Below, one piece after another: positions 18,132-28,207 of a stretch of 41,034 nt of DNA (positions are counted from its first letter, which is position 1; every line of letters starts with the position of its first letter). A model generated the notes under the pieces. The model was not told the origin of the DNA and did not search any database. It saw nothing but the letters and a program-made list of their open reading frames with translations. Source of the DNA: Bacteroidales bacterium (GTDB taxonomy: Bacteria; Bacteroidota; Bacteroidia; Bacteroidales; UBA7960); assembly GCA_007129355.1 (NCBI GenBank), contig SKVR01000020.1, positions 1 through 41,034 of the forward strand, written 5' to 3'. Position numbers and translations under genes: made by a program.

Positions 18132-19238
18132 GTGAGAAAAACTAAATACTTCTTCAATACATACCTGACATACCTGGTTTTTTCTTTAAGCTGCTTTTGG
18201 ATTGTTCCGTCAGAGTCTTTTGCCCAACGACAAAGTGGCAAGGTTTATGAATTTATCAATTTACCTGCCACCGCCAGGATTACGGCACTTGGGGGTTATG
18301 CAGTTCCAACGCTCGACAATGACCTGGGCATGGCTCTTTTTTACCCATCACTAATAAATCCAGGACTCGAAAATGAGCTTTCACTGAATTTTGTGGATTA
18401 TTTCGGCGATATTAATTACGGTACTGCTGCCTTTTCCAAAGGATTCAACCATATTGGCAATCTCACCCTGGGCATTTCTTATATCAACTACGGGACTTTT
18501 CTTGAAGCTGACGAAATGGGTAATACATACGGAGAGTTTACCGCCGGAGAGTATGTTGTTAGCCTGGGATGGGGTCGTGCACTTTCTGACAGGATAAGCA
18601 TAGGAAGCAATATAAAAGCCATAAGTTCAACTTTTGAACAATATTCATCCTTTGGGCTTGCAGCTGATATTGCTGTGGGTTATTTTGATGAAGAAAGGCT
18701 GATTGCTTCAAGTCTTGTTTTCAGAAATATAGGACGGCAGATAACCACTTATTATAGCAACAGGGAACCCCTACCCTTTGATATCGTTTTCGGAATTTCA
18801 AAAAAACTTATCAATGCACCCTTACGATTCTCCTTTGTTGCACATAATCTGCATATTTATGACCTTACTTATGAAGATCCTGTGGCAAGCCGGCCTGCCT
18901 TTTCAACATTCGAAACCGGACCTGCAACTTCACAGGAAAGAATGAATGAAATAACTGATAAATTGCTTCGCCATGCAGTTTTTGGAATGGAATTTACTCC
19001 CACAGAGAATTTTATAGCAGGCCTGGGATACAATTACCGCAGACGGCAGGAAATGGGTGTTGACACAAGGCTTTCTACTGTTGGATTATCATGGGGTATT
19101 GGAGTAAAAATTTCTAACTTCATGTTCCACTACGGAAGATCTAATTACCATCTGGCAGGTGCACCTAACCACTTTTCAATTACCACCAATATCGACAAAT
19201 TGTTTGCCGGTGGCAGCGAAATACCCAGTATCAGGTAA
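18132..19238 (+). CDS. porQ: Type IX secretion system-associated protein PorQ
   Basis: Signal peptide; YEFINLPATARITALGGYAVPTLDNDLGMALFYPSLINPGLENELSLNFVDYFGDINYGTAAF; beta-barrel pattern; adjacent to ispH. GTG start. Confidence 0.85.
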   Translation: MRKTKYFFNTYLTYLVFSLSCFWIVPSESFAQRQSGKVYEFINLPATARITALGGYAVPTLDNDLGMALFYPSLINPGLENELSLNFVDYFGDINYGTAAFSKGFNHIGNLTLGISYINYGTFLEADEMGNTYGEFTAGEYVVSLGWGRALSDRISIGSNIKAISSTFEQYSSFGLAADIAVGYFDEERLIASSLVFRNIGRQITTYYSNREPLPFDIVFGISKKLINAPLRFSFVAHNLHIYDLTYEDPVASRPAFSTFETGPATSQERMNEITDKLLRHAVFGMEFTPTENFIAGLGYNYRRRQEMGVDTRLSTVGLSWGIGVKISNFMFHYGRSNYHLAGAPNHFSITTNIDKLFAGGSEIPSIR

Positions 19239-19249
19239 ATACGAAAGGT

Positions 19250-20125
19250 ATGGAAATCAACATTGATAAGGGTTCAGGATTTTGCTTCGGGGTTATCAAC
19301 GCTATAAAAGTTGCAGAGGAACAACTTGAACAGCATGGCAAACTTTTCTGTCTTGGAGATATTGTGCATAATAGCAAGGAAGTTGAAAGATTAAAAGCAA
19401 AAGGCTTAATTATTATTAATCATCAGGATTTCGAAAATCTTTACAATACCCGTTTACTTATCAGGGCGCATGGAGAACCACCCAAAACTTACAGCATAGC
19501 CAGAGAAAATCAAATCCAGTTGATTGATGCATCATGCCCTGTCGTTCTGAAACTTCAAAACAAGATCAAAAAGAGTTATGAAGAACTCAGCGAATTTGCC
19601 GGCCAGGTAGTGATTTTCGGGAAAGAAGGCCATGCCGAGGTAAACGGGCTTACAGGTCAAACCGGCAATAATGCCATAGTTGTGGGCTCCGGATTAGAAA
19701 ATCTTGACAAAATAGATTTCTCAAAGCCCATAACCCTTTTCAGTCAGACCACTCAGAATAAAGAGCAGTATGAGGATTTGATAAAGCTGATAAAGGAAAG
19801 AATGATGCAGAAAAATTGCAATCCGGATAAAAAACTGCAGGTTTCCAGATCTATTTGCGGACAGGTATCAAATCGGGGGCCCCATCTGGCTAAGTTTGCA
19901 AAAGACCATGACCTGATAATTTTTGTAAGCGGAAAAAAGAGCTCAAACGGAAAATATCTTTTTGATATTTGCCATCAAAACAACCCCAACTCCCGGTTTA
20001 TATCAGAAAAGGAAGAGCTAAGAAATGGGTGGTTTGATAATGTAATGAAGGTCGGTATATGTGGTGCCACTTCTACTCCGATGTGGCTGATGGAAGAAAT
20101 TGCTGTTGAGATCAGATCTTATTGA
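19250..20125 (+). CDS. ispH: 4-hydroxy-3-methylbut-2-enyl diphosphate reductase
   Basis: GFCFGVINAIKVAEEQL, LGDIVHNSKEVERL, RAHGEPP, DASCPVVLKLQ, SQTTQNKEQYEDL. Confidence 0.95.
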   Translation: MEINIDKGSGFCFGVINAIKVAEEQLEQHGKLFCLGDIVHNSKEVERLKAKGLIIINHQDFENLYNTRLLIRAHGEPPKTYSIARENQIQLIDASCPVVLKLQNKIKKSYEELSEFAGQVVIFGKEGHAEVNGLTGQTGNNAIVVGSGLENLDKIDFSKPITLFSQTTQNKEQYEDLIKLIKERMMQKNCNPDKKLQVSRSICGQVSNRGPHLAKFAKDHDLIIFVSGKKSSNGKYLFDICHQNNPNSRFISEKEELRNGWFDNVMKVGICGATSTPMWLMEEIAVEIRSY

Positions 20126-20139
20126 TAATTAATTGCAGT

Positions 20140-22497
20140 ATGACATTTGAAATACTACTTGTATTTTTTATCCTGTTAAGTGCTTTGGTTTTATTCCTTA
20201 CCGGATGGATGAGAATGGACCTGGTTGCTCTGTTAGTATTATCGACATTAACCATATCTGGCATTGTTTCACATACTGATGCACTCTCAGGCTTCAGCAA
20301 CCCTGCAGTAATAACGGTGTGGTCAATGTTTATTCTCAGTGCTGCTCTCTATCAGACCGGTGTGGCACGTATTATAAGCAGGCAATTATTATATCTTACC
20401 GGAAGCAGTGAATTGAAAATGATCACTGTAATAATGCTGACATCGGGTTTCTTTTCAGGATTCATTAACAATATCGGAGTAGCTACCCTTATGCTTCCGG
20501 TGGTAATGGACCTTGCCCGATCTACCGGCAAAGCCCCTTCACGGTTGCTGATTCCACTGGTTTTCGGTTGCCACCTCGGAGGTTTCACTACTTTAATCGG
20601 TACACCCCCAAATCTTTTGATAAGCTTTGCTTTGGAAAATGAAGGCTTAAATGCATTAAGACTATTTGATTTTACCCCCGTGGGGCTGGGAGTTTTAATC
20701 GGGGGAATACTTTTTATGGCATTTATTGGAAGACATTTGCTGCCACGGCGCGATACACTGCAAAAAATTGGCAATACAAGGAGCGATGAAATTCCGGTTT
20801 CCTATGCTTTAAATCAAAGAACTTTCAGTATAAAAATAAAACCTGCATCGCACCTCATAGGAAAAACTCTGGATGAAAGCCGGCTAAGGGCGGCATTGGG
20901 TCTCAATGTTCTTTCCATAAGACGCCAGGGCAATCTATTGCTTGACCCAGGGCCCGATACGCGAATTCAAACCAATGATACGCTCAATGTATTGGGAAGA
21001 CTGGATGACATTAAAACGCTCAAGAAATGGAATATCATTTTCCCGCAACAAGAGGATAAACCATACATCCGTAAACTGCTCCATGAAAAACTGGGGTTAT
21101 ACGAAGCAACCATACCTTCAGGCTCAGCATTATCAGGTAAAAACCTTCTGGAAAAAGATTTATTCTCCCCTCTCCAAATTGGTTTAATTTCTGTAAAATC
21201 ATCAGAAAAAATAAGGCGCTCAAGACTGAAAGAATATCGTTTTCAGGAATCTGAAATTCTATTATTACAGGGAGACCCATTGCAGCTGGAAAAGCTGGAA
21301 GCAAACGGAGACATTGAAAACATTTGCAAGATCAATTCCGAATTGCTTATCAGCGATTACAAACTTCACGATGTATTATTTGTGATGGAGATAGCCGATG
21401 ATGCTGAACCATTTAACAAGGAGAAAGCTGAAAATGAAACAGGCAATGCGCTTGGATTATATATTGTTGCTTCAATAAAGAAAGAGAATACATTACATCT
21501 GGTGGAACCCGGTGATACATTTGGTTCCGGCGACCAGCTTCTGGTGAAGTGTAATGTTAACGATCTGCCACTGGTAAAAGGGTTGAAAGACCTTGAAATT
21601 TTTTATGAGAATACAGAGACAAGCGACCTTGAATCAGATGAGATACAATTAACGGAAGTTGTGCTTGCACCACGATCCATCCTTGAAGGAAAAACGCTAA
21701 GAGAAGTAAACTTCCGGAATAAATATGGCCTTACAGTGCTGGCCATATGGCGCGAAGGTAAAGCACACCGGACCAATCTTCATAATATACCACTGCGCTT
21801 TGGAGAAGCTTTACTGCTTTATGGTAAAAGAGAAAAAATTGATCTGCTCAGCACTGATTCTGATTTGCTGGTTTTAACAGAAAGCAAACAAAGGCCTGTC
21901 CGACCCAGGAAAGCACTCATTTCTTTACTTATAATGATCGGGGTGCTGTTGCCGGTTGTTATAGGAATATTGCCTATTGCAATTTCCTCGGTACTTGGTG
22001 TTGTGGCAATGGTTCTGACCGGATGTATAAAAATGGAAGAAGCTTATCGGTCGGTTGAATGGCGCTCCGTTTTTTTAATTGCAGGATTACTACCTTTAGG
22101 AATAGCAATGCAGGAAACCGGAGCTGCAGCATTTCTCTCAGAAAAAGTGATAAATATTCTTGGGGCATGGGGTCCATGGGGAATTATCGTAGGGCTTTAC
22201 CTGGTAACTGCAATTTCCACACTTGCAATTCCCCCACCTGCACTTGTAGTTATTATGTCTCCCATTGTATTACAGGCAGCCGAAAGCTATGCTATTTCAC
22301 CCTACAGCATGATGATTGCTCTGGCCATTGCCGCCAGCGGCACATTCATGAGCCCTGTATCACATGCCGCCAATCTGCTGATTATGGGGCCGGGAGGATA
22401 TAAATTTACTGATTTTATGAGGGTTGGTGTTCCTCTTACAATTGTGGTGATGGTTATTGTTATGCTTCTGTTACCAATCTTTTGGCCTATTCAGTAA
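20140..22497 (+). CDS. SLC13-family permease with four internal RCK_C/TrkA-C-like modules (copy 1)
   Basis: ALSGFSNPAVITVWSMFILSAALYQTGVARII, NNIGVATLMLPVVMDLA, GTPPNLLISFAL, SPVSHAANLLIMGPGGYKFTDF. Four ~70-aa RCK_C-like units lie between the membrane halves. ATG at 20140 preferred over TTG at 20122. Confidence 0.88.
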   Translation: MTFEILLVFFILLSALVLFLTGWMRMDLVALLVLSTLTISGIVSHTDALSGFSNPAVITVWSMFILSAALYQTGVARIISRQLLYLTGSSELKMITVIMLTSGFFSGFINNIGVATLMLPVVMDLARSTGKAPSRLLIPLVFGCHLGGFTTLIGTPPNLLISFALENEGLNALRLFDFTPVGLGVLIGGILFMAFIGRHLLPRRDTLQKIGNTRSDEIPVSYALNQRTFSIKIKPASHLIGKTLDESRLRAALGLNVLSIRRQGNLLLDPGPDTRIQTNDTLNVLGRLDDIKTLKKWNIIFPQQEDKPYIRKLLHEKLGLYEATIPSGSALSGKNLLEKDLFSPLQIGLISVKSSEKIRRSRLKEYRFQESEILLLQGDPLQLEKLEANGDIENICKINSELLISDYKLHDVLFVMEIADDAEPFNKEKAENETGNALGLYIVASIKKENTLHLVEPGDTFGSGDQLLVKCNVNDLPLVKGLKDLEIFYENTETSDLESDEIQLTEVVLAPRSILEGKTLREVNFRNKYGLTVLAIWREGKAHRTNLHNIPLRFGEALLLYGKREKIDLLSTDSDLLVLTESKQRPVRPRKALISLLIMIGVLLPVVIGILPIAISSVLGVVAMVLTGCIKMEEAYRSVEWRSVFLIAGLLPLGIAMQETGAAAFLSEKVINILGAWGPWGIIVGLYLVTAISTLAIPPPALVVIMSPIVLQAAESYAISPYSMMIALAIAASGTFMSPVSHAANLLIMGPGGYKFTDFMRVGVPLTIVVMVIVMLLLPIFWPIQ

Positions 22498-22534
22498 AGC
22501 CCGCATACTTCTTCTGATCTAACCCACATGAAAT

Positions 22535-23179
22535 TTACAGTTTTCTGATCATTGCAAGTCCATCCCGGAAAGGCAACAAAAGATTTTCAACACGAGGATC
22601 TTCTTGTACAAATCTATTGAATTCAATAAGTGCTTCTGCTTCAACATCTCCTTTTGCAGCTGTTTCTGATAAAACTTTTCCACTCCAGAGAACATTGTCA
22701 GCGAGAATTACACCACCTACGCGTAGCTTACTCAAAATATCTTCATAATACGGAATATAGTTTTCCTTGTCTGCATCAATAAATGCCAGATCAAAAGGAC
22801 CCTGCAATCGGGGGAGTATTTCTAAAGCTTCTCCAATATGATATTCAATCATTTCTGAAAATCCCGCATCAAAAAAGAAACTGCGGGTAAAATCTTCAAG
22901 CTCCGGATTATGATCGATGGTGTGAAGTTTACCGCCCGGTTTAAGTCCACGTGCCAGGCAAATGGCTGAGTAGCCTGTATAGGTGCCGATTTCAATTATC
23001 CTTTCAGGCTGAAGCATACAACTGATCATTTCGAGCAGTTTTCCCTGCATATGACCGGATAACATGCGTGGACGAATGATTTTAGCGTGCGTTTCGCGGT
23101 TCAGACGCTTTAAAACAACGCTTTCAGGACTGGAATGCTTTTGTGCATAATTTTCAATATCGGGATGGATTAAATTCAT
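22535..23179 (-). CDS. Class I SAM-dependent O-methyltransferase (caffeoyl-CoA OMT-like)
   Basis: RIIEIGTYTGYSAICLARGL, LAFIDADKENYIPYYEDILSKLRVGGVILADNVLWSGKV. Confidence 0.93.
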   Translation of the reverse strand: MNLIHPDIENYAQKHSSPESVVLKRLNRETHAKIIRPRMLSGHMQGKLLEMISCMLQPERIIEIGTYTGYSAICLARGLKPGGKLHTIDHNPELEDFTRSFFFDAGFSEMIEYHIGEALEILPRLQGPFDLAFIDADKENYIPYYEDILSKLRVGGVILADNVLWSGKVLSETAAKGDVEAEALIEFNRFVQEDPRVENLLLPFRDGLAMIRKL

Positions 23180-23215
23180 AGGTCGGAAATTTGATAATTA
23201 GCCAGTTATTCATTA

Positions 23216-24439
23216 TCAGGGCTTGAACATAAGCATACTCAACCGGGCAGGATTCATTATCTCACTGGCAACTTCCAGAAGTTCAAATGCATTAACCTTT
23301 TCAATCTTCTGATTAATCTGTTCCAGGGTATCAATCTTGTTATACAAAATAATACTCTTACCCAGAGATAACATTTCATTGAGATTTGATTCGAAGGAAA
23401 TGGCTACCTGCCCTTGCAACTGGAGTTTTGCTCTTTTTAACTGCAAGCTTCCAAGTCGTTTTTCGCGCAAGCGTTCAAGTTCACGTAGAACCAAAGCAAC
23501 AGCTTTGTCTATAAATCCATGATCTGTTCCCAGGTAAATACTAAAAAGGCCGGTATCGGTATATGGCTGGTAATGGCTTTCAATATTATAACACAAACCA
23601 TGTTTTTCGCGCACCGCCATGTTAAGACGTGAGTTAAGACCCGGCCCGCCAAGTATATTATTCAGCAATACCAGGGCAGTCTTTTTATCATTATCAGCAC
23701 TGTAAGCTCTGCTACCCATTACACAATGAACCTGGTGATTGCGTCGTTTTACGAGTTTGGTTTCCGCATCATAGCCATTCAGGCTTTCCCTTGGATTTTT
23801 TTTTACAGACGGAGGCAGGTGCCCAAAATATCTTTCTGCAAGTTTAATGAGTTTTTTAAAATCAATTTTCCCAACAGAAGAAATAACCATTTCATGAGTT
23901 ACATAATTTTTTTGAAGGAAATTGATAATGTGTTCTTTCCTGAATTTTTTCAGATGCCGTGGCGTGCCAAGGATATTGCTGCCCAGGGGATGATTTTTGA
24001 ATATAAGTCCGTCAAAATCATCAAAGATCTGCTCACCAGGATTGTCCTTATAAGAGTTTATTTCATCAATAACGACATCCTTCTCTTTCTGTATCTCCTT
24101 TTCGGGAAAAGAAGAATGAAATACAATATCAGAAATCAGGTCGAGGCATCGTGCATAATGTATGTGCATGAAGGAAGCATAAATACAGGTATCTTCTTTC
24201 CCTGTGTAAGCATTAATCTCGCCACCCACATTTTCCATATGACTGAGAATGTGATACGCCCTTCTTTTGCTGGTGCCTTTAAATATCAGGTGCTCAATAA
24301 AGTGTGCCATACCCTGCTCGGCGGGCAATTCATCACGCGAACCTGCATTAATGGTAATTCCGCAATGGGCCACCATACTGTCAACAGGTTTGTGAACCAA
24401 CCTTATGCCATTGGATAAAGTATGGGTAAAATATTGCAT
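23216..24439 (-). CDS. M16 family zinc metallopeptidase
   Basis: HXXEH motif in MAHFIEHLIFKGT; NNILGGPGLNSRLNMAVREKHGLCYNIES. Confidence 0.93.
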   Translation of the reverse strand: MQYFTHTLSNGIRLVHKPVDSMVAHCGITINAGSRDELPAEQGMAHFIEHLIFKGTSKRRAYHILSHMENVGGEINAYTGKEDTCIYASFMHIHYARCLDLISDIVFHSSFPEKEIQKEKDVVIDEINSYKDNPGEQIFDDFDGLIFKNHPLGSNILGTPRHLKKFRKEHIINFLQKNYVTHEMVISSVGKIDFKKLIKLAERYFGHLPPSVKKNPRESLNGYDAETKLVKRRNHQVHCVMGSRAYSADNDKKTALVLLNNILGGPGLNSRLNMAVREKHGLCYNIESHYQPYTDTGLFSIYLGTDHGFIDKAVALVLRELERLREKRLGSLQLKRAKLQLQGQVAISFESNLNEMLSLGKSIILYNKIDTLEQINQKIEKVNAFELLEVASEIMNPARLSMLMFKP

Positions 24440-24477
24440 TTAATTTGAGCTTTAGATTGAATTTAGAAGTTCTTCAG

Positions 24478-25038
24478 TTATTTTCGCTGGGCAAATTTCA
24501 TTTTGTAGGAAGGATTTACCGCCCCTTTAACGATGCTTGTGAGTTTATTTTTTATAAGACGTCTTTTCAGCGGTGAAATCCTGTCAACAAAAACAACCCC
24601 ATCAATATGATCATATTCATGCTGAATAATACGGGCAGCAATGCCATCAAATTCTTCTTCGCGGGTTTCAAAGTTTTCATCCTGATAACGCATCCTGATC
24701 TTTGGTTTTCGGGATACATCCTCCCGCAGATCCGGAAAACTCAGGCATCCTTCATTGAACAACCATTCTTCGCCTGTTTCTTCAAGTACCTGAGCGTTGA
24801 TAAATACTTTTTTAAAGTCCTTCAGTTCATCTTGTTCATCTTCAAAGGGGCTTGCATCAATAATAAACAGCCTTATGGGTTTTCCGATCTGTGGTGCAGC
24901 CAATCCAACACCATTGGCGTTGTACATGGATTCCCACATATTTTCAATAAGTTCTGTCAGGTTGGGGTAACTTTTGTCAATTTCTCCGGCTTTCTTTTTT
25001 AGCACCGGATCTCCATACCCCACTATGGGTAGTATCAT
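24478..25038 (-). CDS. def: Peptide deformylase
   Basis: GVGLAAPQIG, EGCLSFP, QHEYDHIDGVVFVDRIS. Confidence 0.95.
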   Translation of the reverse strand: MILPIVGYGDPVLKKKAGEIDKSYPNLTELIENMWESMYNANGVGLAAPQIGKPIRLFIIDASPFEDEQDELKDFKKVFINAQVLEETGEEWLFNEGCLSFPDLREDVSRKPKIRMRYQDENFETREEEFDGIAARIIQHEYDHIDGVVFVDRISPLKRRLIKNKLTSIVKGAVNPSYKMKFAQRK

Positions 25039-25066
25039 TTCAAAAACTGTATTTGATCAATTATTC

Positions 25067-25498
25067 TCATTTATTGTATGACCGGTATTTTAAAGATTCC
25101 ATATAAGATTGCAGTATCAGGGTAGCGCTAATGGTATCAACCAGTTCTTTATTCTGACGGCTTTTCTTTCCCAGCCCTGCATCAATCATGGATTGAAATG
25201 CAATCTTAGAAGTAAATCGCTCATCCATTCTGTCAACAACCATATCAGGGAATTGTTTTTTCAAATGCTTTACAAAAGGTTCAATAAAGCGGGCTGCATC
25301 CGATGCACGATTTTTCATATCGCGGGGTTCTCCAACAATTATACAGTCAACATTTTCCTTTGCGATATATTCTTTTAAAAAAGACATTACATCTTTTACA
25401 TGAACAGTTATAAGACCATTGGCAATGATACGGGTTTCGTCGGTAACGGCTATTCCAACGCGTTTTTGTCCATAATCAATTGCCAGAATTCTTCCCAT
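25067..25498 (-). CDS. ruvX: Putative pre-16S rRNA nuclease / Holliday junction resolvase YqgF
   Basis: MGRILAIDYGQKRVGIAVTDETRIIANGL; VDRMDERFTSKIA. ATG at 25498 chosen because the ORF-track start at 25534 lies upstream of a -7 box. Confidence 0.9.
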   Translation of the reverse strand: MGRILAIDYGQKRVGIAVTDETRIIANGLITVHVKDVMSFLKEYIAKENVDCIIVGEPRDMKNRASDAARFIEPFVKHLKKQFPDMVVDRMDERFTSKIAFQSMIDAGLGKKSRQNKELVDTISATLILQSYMESLKYRSYNK

Positions 25499-25523
25499 TG
25501 GTTGCTTTCTTAAAAAAGATTTG

Positions 25524-25531
25524 CAAAGATA
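25524..25531 (-). promoter_or_regulatory. Candidate -7 element (TATCTTTG) of ruvX
   Basis: TAnnTTTG on the minus strand, about 25 nt upstream of the ruvX ATG. Confidence 0.5.
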
Positions 25532-25565
25532 CACAAATTAAGGTTGACAGGATAAGGTTGAGCTC

Positions 25566-25595
25566 TTGAGTATTGCAATAGTTTTGCTAATTTTG
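25566..25595 (+). promoter_or_regulatory. Candidate ftsK promoter (TTG-N19-TAATTTTG)
   Basis: -33-like TTG at 25566-25568 and -7 TAATTTTG at 25588-25595, about 15 nt before ATG 25611. Confidence 0.55.
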
Positions 25596-25610
25596 CGTTT
25601 CAGAAAAGTA

Positions 25611-28190
25611 ATGCAGAAAGCAATGCGAAAAAAGAACAAGACATCTTCAAAAAATACCTTCAAACCGAAATCCGGTAACGATAACTCCAAAAAAAATGAT
25701 TTGAAAGGGAACGAATTCACCCTAAAGAAATTTTTTGCATCATTCAAGGATCAGCGTTTGCGGAAGATCTTTGGATTGCTTTTGGTTATTGTTGCTTTTT
25801 ACCTTTTCCTGTCATTCAGTTCCTACCTGGTAAACTGGAAAACCGACGATAGTCTTATCAATGATCGTACATTTAATATTGAACTGCTTGGAGATACGCA
25901 AATCAAGGCCCAGAATCTGATGGGGCGTTTGGGTGCCATAACAGCGCATCTTTTTATCAAAAAGTGGTTCGGGGTTTCATCGTTTCTTTTTACCCTGATG
26001 TTTTTTGTAGTCGGATTTAAACTTATGACACGCATTTCAGTGTTGCCGGTATGGAAAACCCTGCGCTACAGCTTTTTCTCAATGATATGGCTTTCCGTTG
26101 CACTGGGTTTTGTTTTTACTCGTGGAGAAGGATTACTGCTTGGCGGAACTTTCGGTTACCAGAGTAATATCTGGCTCAACGGCATATTGGGAAAAGTAGG
26201 AACCGGATTTATCATTCTGTTTGCTCTCGCCAGCTTTCTTATAGTCGTTTTCAACCTTAACACATACCATTACAGGATGTTGATGGACATGTTTCGCAGT
26301 AAGGATAAAAAGCAAGGTTCTGATGATACCCTCATCCTTAATGATGAAAATGATGAAGATATTAAGGATGAGCAATATCCAGGTGTAGTAGATGATTATA
26401 ATGAGAATTCGGAAGAGAATGATGAAGAGGATGTTGATTCCGAAACTGCCATAATGGAGCGCATCAGGCAAAGAGAAAACCAGGGCGATGAAAACGACCA
26501 GTTCTTTGAGTACAATGTTGCAGAAAACGGCAACGGTAAAGAAAATAAAGATAAGAGCCAGGCAGAAAACAACCCGGATCTTGAAATTGAAATTGCCGAT
26601 GATTCAAAGATCAGCAACAGCAATTATCAGGCAATCGACGATCCGTCTGCTGATAAAACTGCCGAAGAGAAACTGGCCGAACTTGGCGATTATGACCCCA
26701 CTCTTGATCTCCCTAAATATCAGCTTCCCCCCATTGATCTGCTTGATGACTATGGCGCCAGCACCATACGTGTTGATAAGGAAGAGCTGGAAGCCAATAA
26801 GAACCGTATCCTTGATACCCTGAAGAACTATTCAATACAGATTGATAAGATCAAGGCAACCATAGGGCCAACCGTTACACTTTACGAAATTGTTCCGGCA
26901 GCAGGAGTAAGGATCAGCAAGATCCGAAACCTTGAGGATGATATTGCCCTGAGCCTTTCGGCATTGGGAATTCGTATCATAGCACCCATACCGGGCCGGG
27001 GAACTATTGGTATTGAGGTTCCTAACAGTAAGCCCGAGATAGTTTCTATGAAGAGTATCCTTTCTGGAGAAAAGTTCAGAAATTCTAATTTTGAGCTGCC
27101 CATAGGGCTGGGAAAAACCATTGCCAACGAAACCTATATTGCCGACCTTACCAAAATGCCCCACATGCTTATGGCAGGTGCCACGGGTCAGGGGAAATCA
27201 GTCGGGCTCAATGCTATTCTTGCATCTATCCTTTACAAGAAGCATCCGGCCTTTGTAAAGTTTGTGTTGGTCGACCCCAAGAAGGTAGAACTGAACCTGT
27301 TTTCCAAAATTGAACGCCATTACCTGGCCAAACTTCCCGACTCGGAAGAGGCCATCATTACCGATACCCGTAAGGTTGTGCGCACACTCAACTCCTTGTG
27401 CCTCGAAATGGATAACAGGTATAACCTTTTAAAAGATGCACAGGTAAGAAATATCAAGGAATACAATGCGAAATTTATCAGCCGCCGGTTGAACCCCGAA
27501 GAAGGCCATATATTCATGCCTTACATCATCCTGGTTATTGATGAGTTTGCCGACCTAATCATGACAGCTGGAAAGGAACTTGAACTTCCCATTGCGCGGC
27601 TTGCACAGCTCGCCAGGGCCGTGGGTATTCACCTGATAATTGCCACACAAAGACCTTCAGTAAATATTATTACCGGTATGATAAAAGCTAACTTTCCGGC
27701 AAGGGTGGCATTCAGGGTTACATCAAAAATAGACTCACGTACTATTCTTGACACCGGCGGGGCCGATCAGCTTATAGGTCGTGGTGATATGCTCCTTTCA
27801 ACCGGCAGCGACCTGCTGCGTCTGCAATGTGCTTTTATCGACACACCCGAAATTGAAAAAATTACAGAATTCATTGGCTCCCAGAGAGCATACCCGGATG
27901 CATTTTTGCTACCCGAATATGCCGATGAAGAAAGTGGCGATATAGAAGATTTTGATCCGTCGGAAAGAGATGAACTGTTTGAAGATGCCGCCAGGGTAAT
28001 CGTAGCCACTCAGCAAGGATCCACATCTCTGCTTCAGAGGAAACTGAAGCTGGGTTATAACCGTGCAGGACGAATTATCGATCAGCTGGAAGCCGCAGGA
28101 ATAGTCGGCCCCTTTGAAGGAAGTAAAGCGCGCGAAGTGAAAATAAAAGACGAAATGACTTTGGAACAAATTTTGAGAAGTAAACAGTAA
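25611..28190 (+). CDS. ftsK: DNA translocase FtsK/SpoIIIE
   Basis: N-terminal TMs, acidic linker, Walker A GATGQGKSVGLN, VLVIDEFADLIM, winged-helix gamma domain LKLGYNRAGRIIDQLEAAGIVGP. ATG 25611 or 25623. Confidence 0.93.
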   Translation: MQKAMRKKNKTSSKNTFKPKSGNDNSKKNDLKGNEFTLKKFFASFKDQRLRKIFGLLLVIVAFYLFLSFSSYLVNWKTDDSLINDRTFNIELLGDTQIKAQNLMGRLGAITAHLFIKKWFGVSSFLFTLMFFVVGFKLMTRISVLPVWKTLRYSFFSMIWLSVALGFVFTRGEGLLLGGTFGYQSNIWLNGILGKVGTGFIILFALASFLIVVFNLNTYHYRMLMDMFRSKDKKQGSDDTLILNDENDEDIKDEQYPGVVDDYNENSEENDEEDVDSETAIMERIRQRENQGDENDQFFEYNVAENGNGKENKDKSQAENNPDLEIEIADDSKISNSNYQAIDDPSADKTAEEKLAELGDYDPTLDLPKYQLPPIDLLDDYGASTIRVDKEELEANKNRILDTLKNYSIQIDKIKATIGPTVTLYEIVPAAGVRISKIRNLEDDIALSLSALGIRIIAPIPGRGTIGIEVPNSKPEIVSMKSILSGEKFRNSNFELPIGLGKTIANETYIADLTKMPHMLMAGATGQGKSVGLNAILASILYKKHPAFVKFVLVDPKKVELNLFSKIERHYLAKLPDSEEAIITDTRKVVRTLNSLCLEMDNRYNLLKDAQVRNIKEYNAKFISRRLNPEEGHIFMPYIILVIDEFADLIMTAGKELELPIARLAQLARAVGIHLIIATQRPSVNIITGMIKANFPARVAFRVTSKIDSRTILDTGGADQLIGRGDMLLSTGSDLLRLQCAFIDTPEIEKITEFIGSQRAYPDAFLLPEYADEESGDIEDFDPSERDELFEDAARVIVATQQGSTSLLQRKLKLGYNRAGRIIDQLEAAGIVGPFEGSKAREVKIKDEMTLEQILRSKQ

Positions 28191-28207
28191 TTGTAAAATC
28201 CTGAATT

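Noticed and set aside
23726-24418. 230-aa plus-strand ORF antisense to the M16 peptidase
   Set aside because: Fully inside a confident minus-strand gene; composition looks like a reverse-complement shadow with no recognisable domain.
26488-26823. 111-aa ORF in another frame within ftsK
   Set aside because: Lies over the linker and start of the FtsK motor; out-of-frame translation without domain support.
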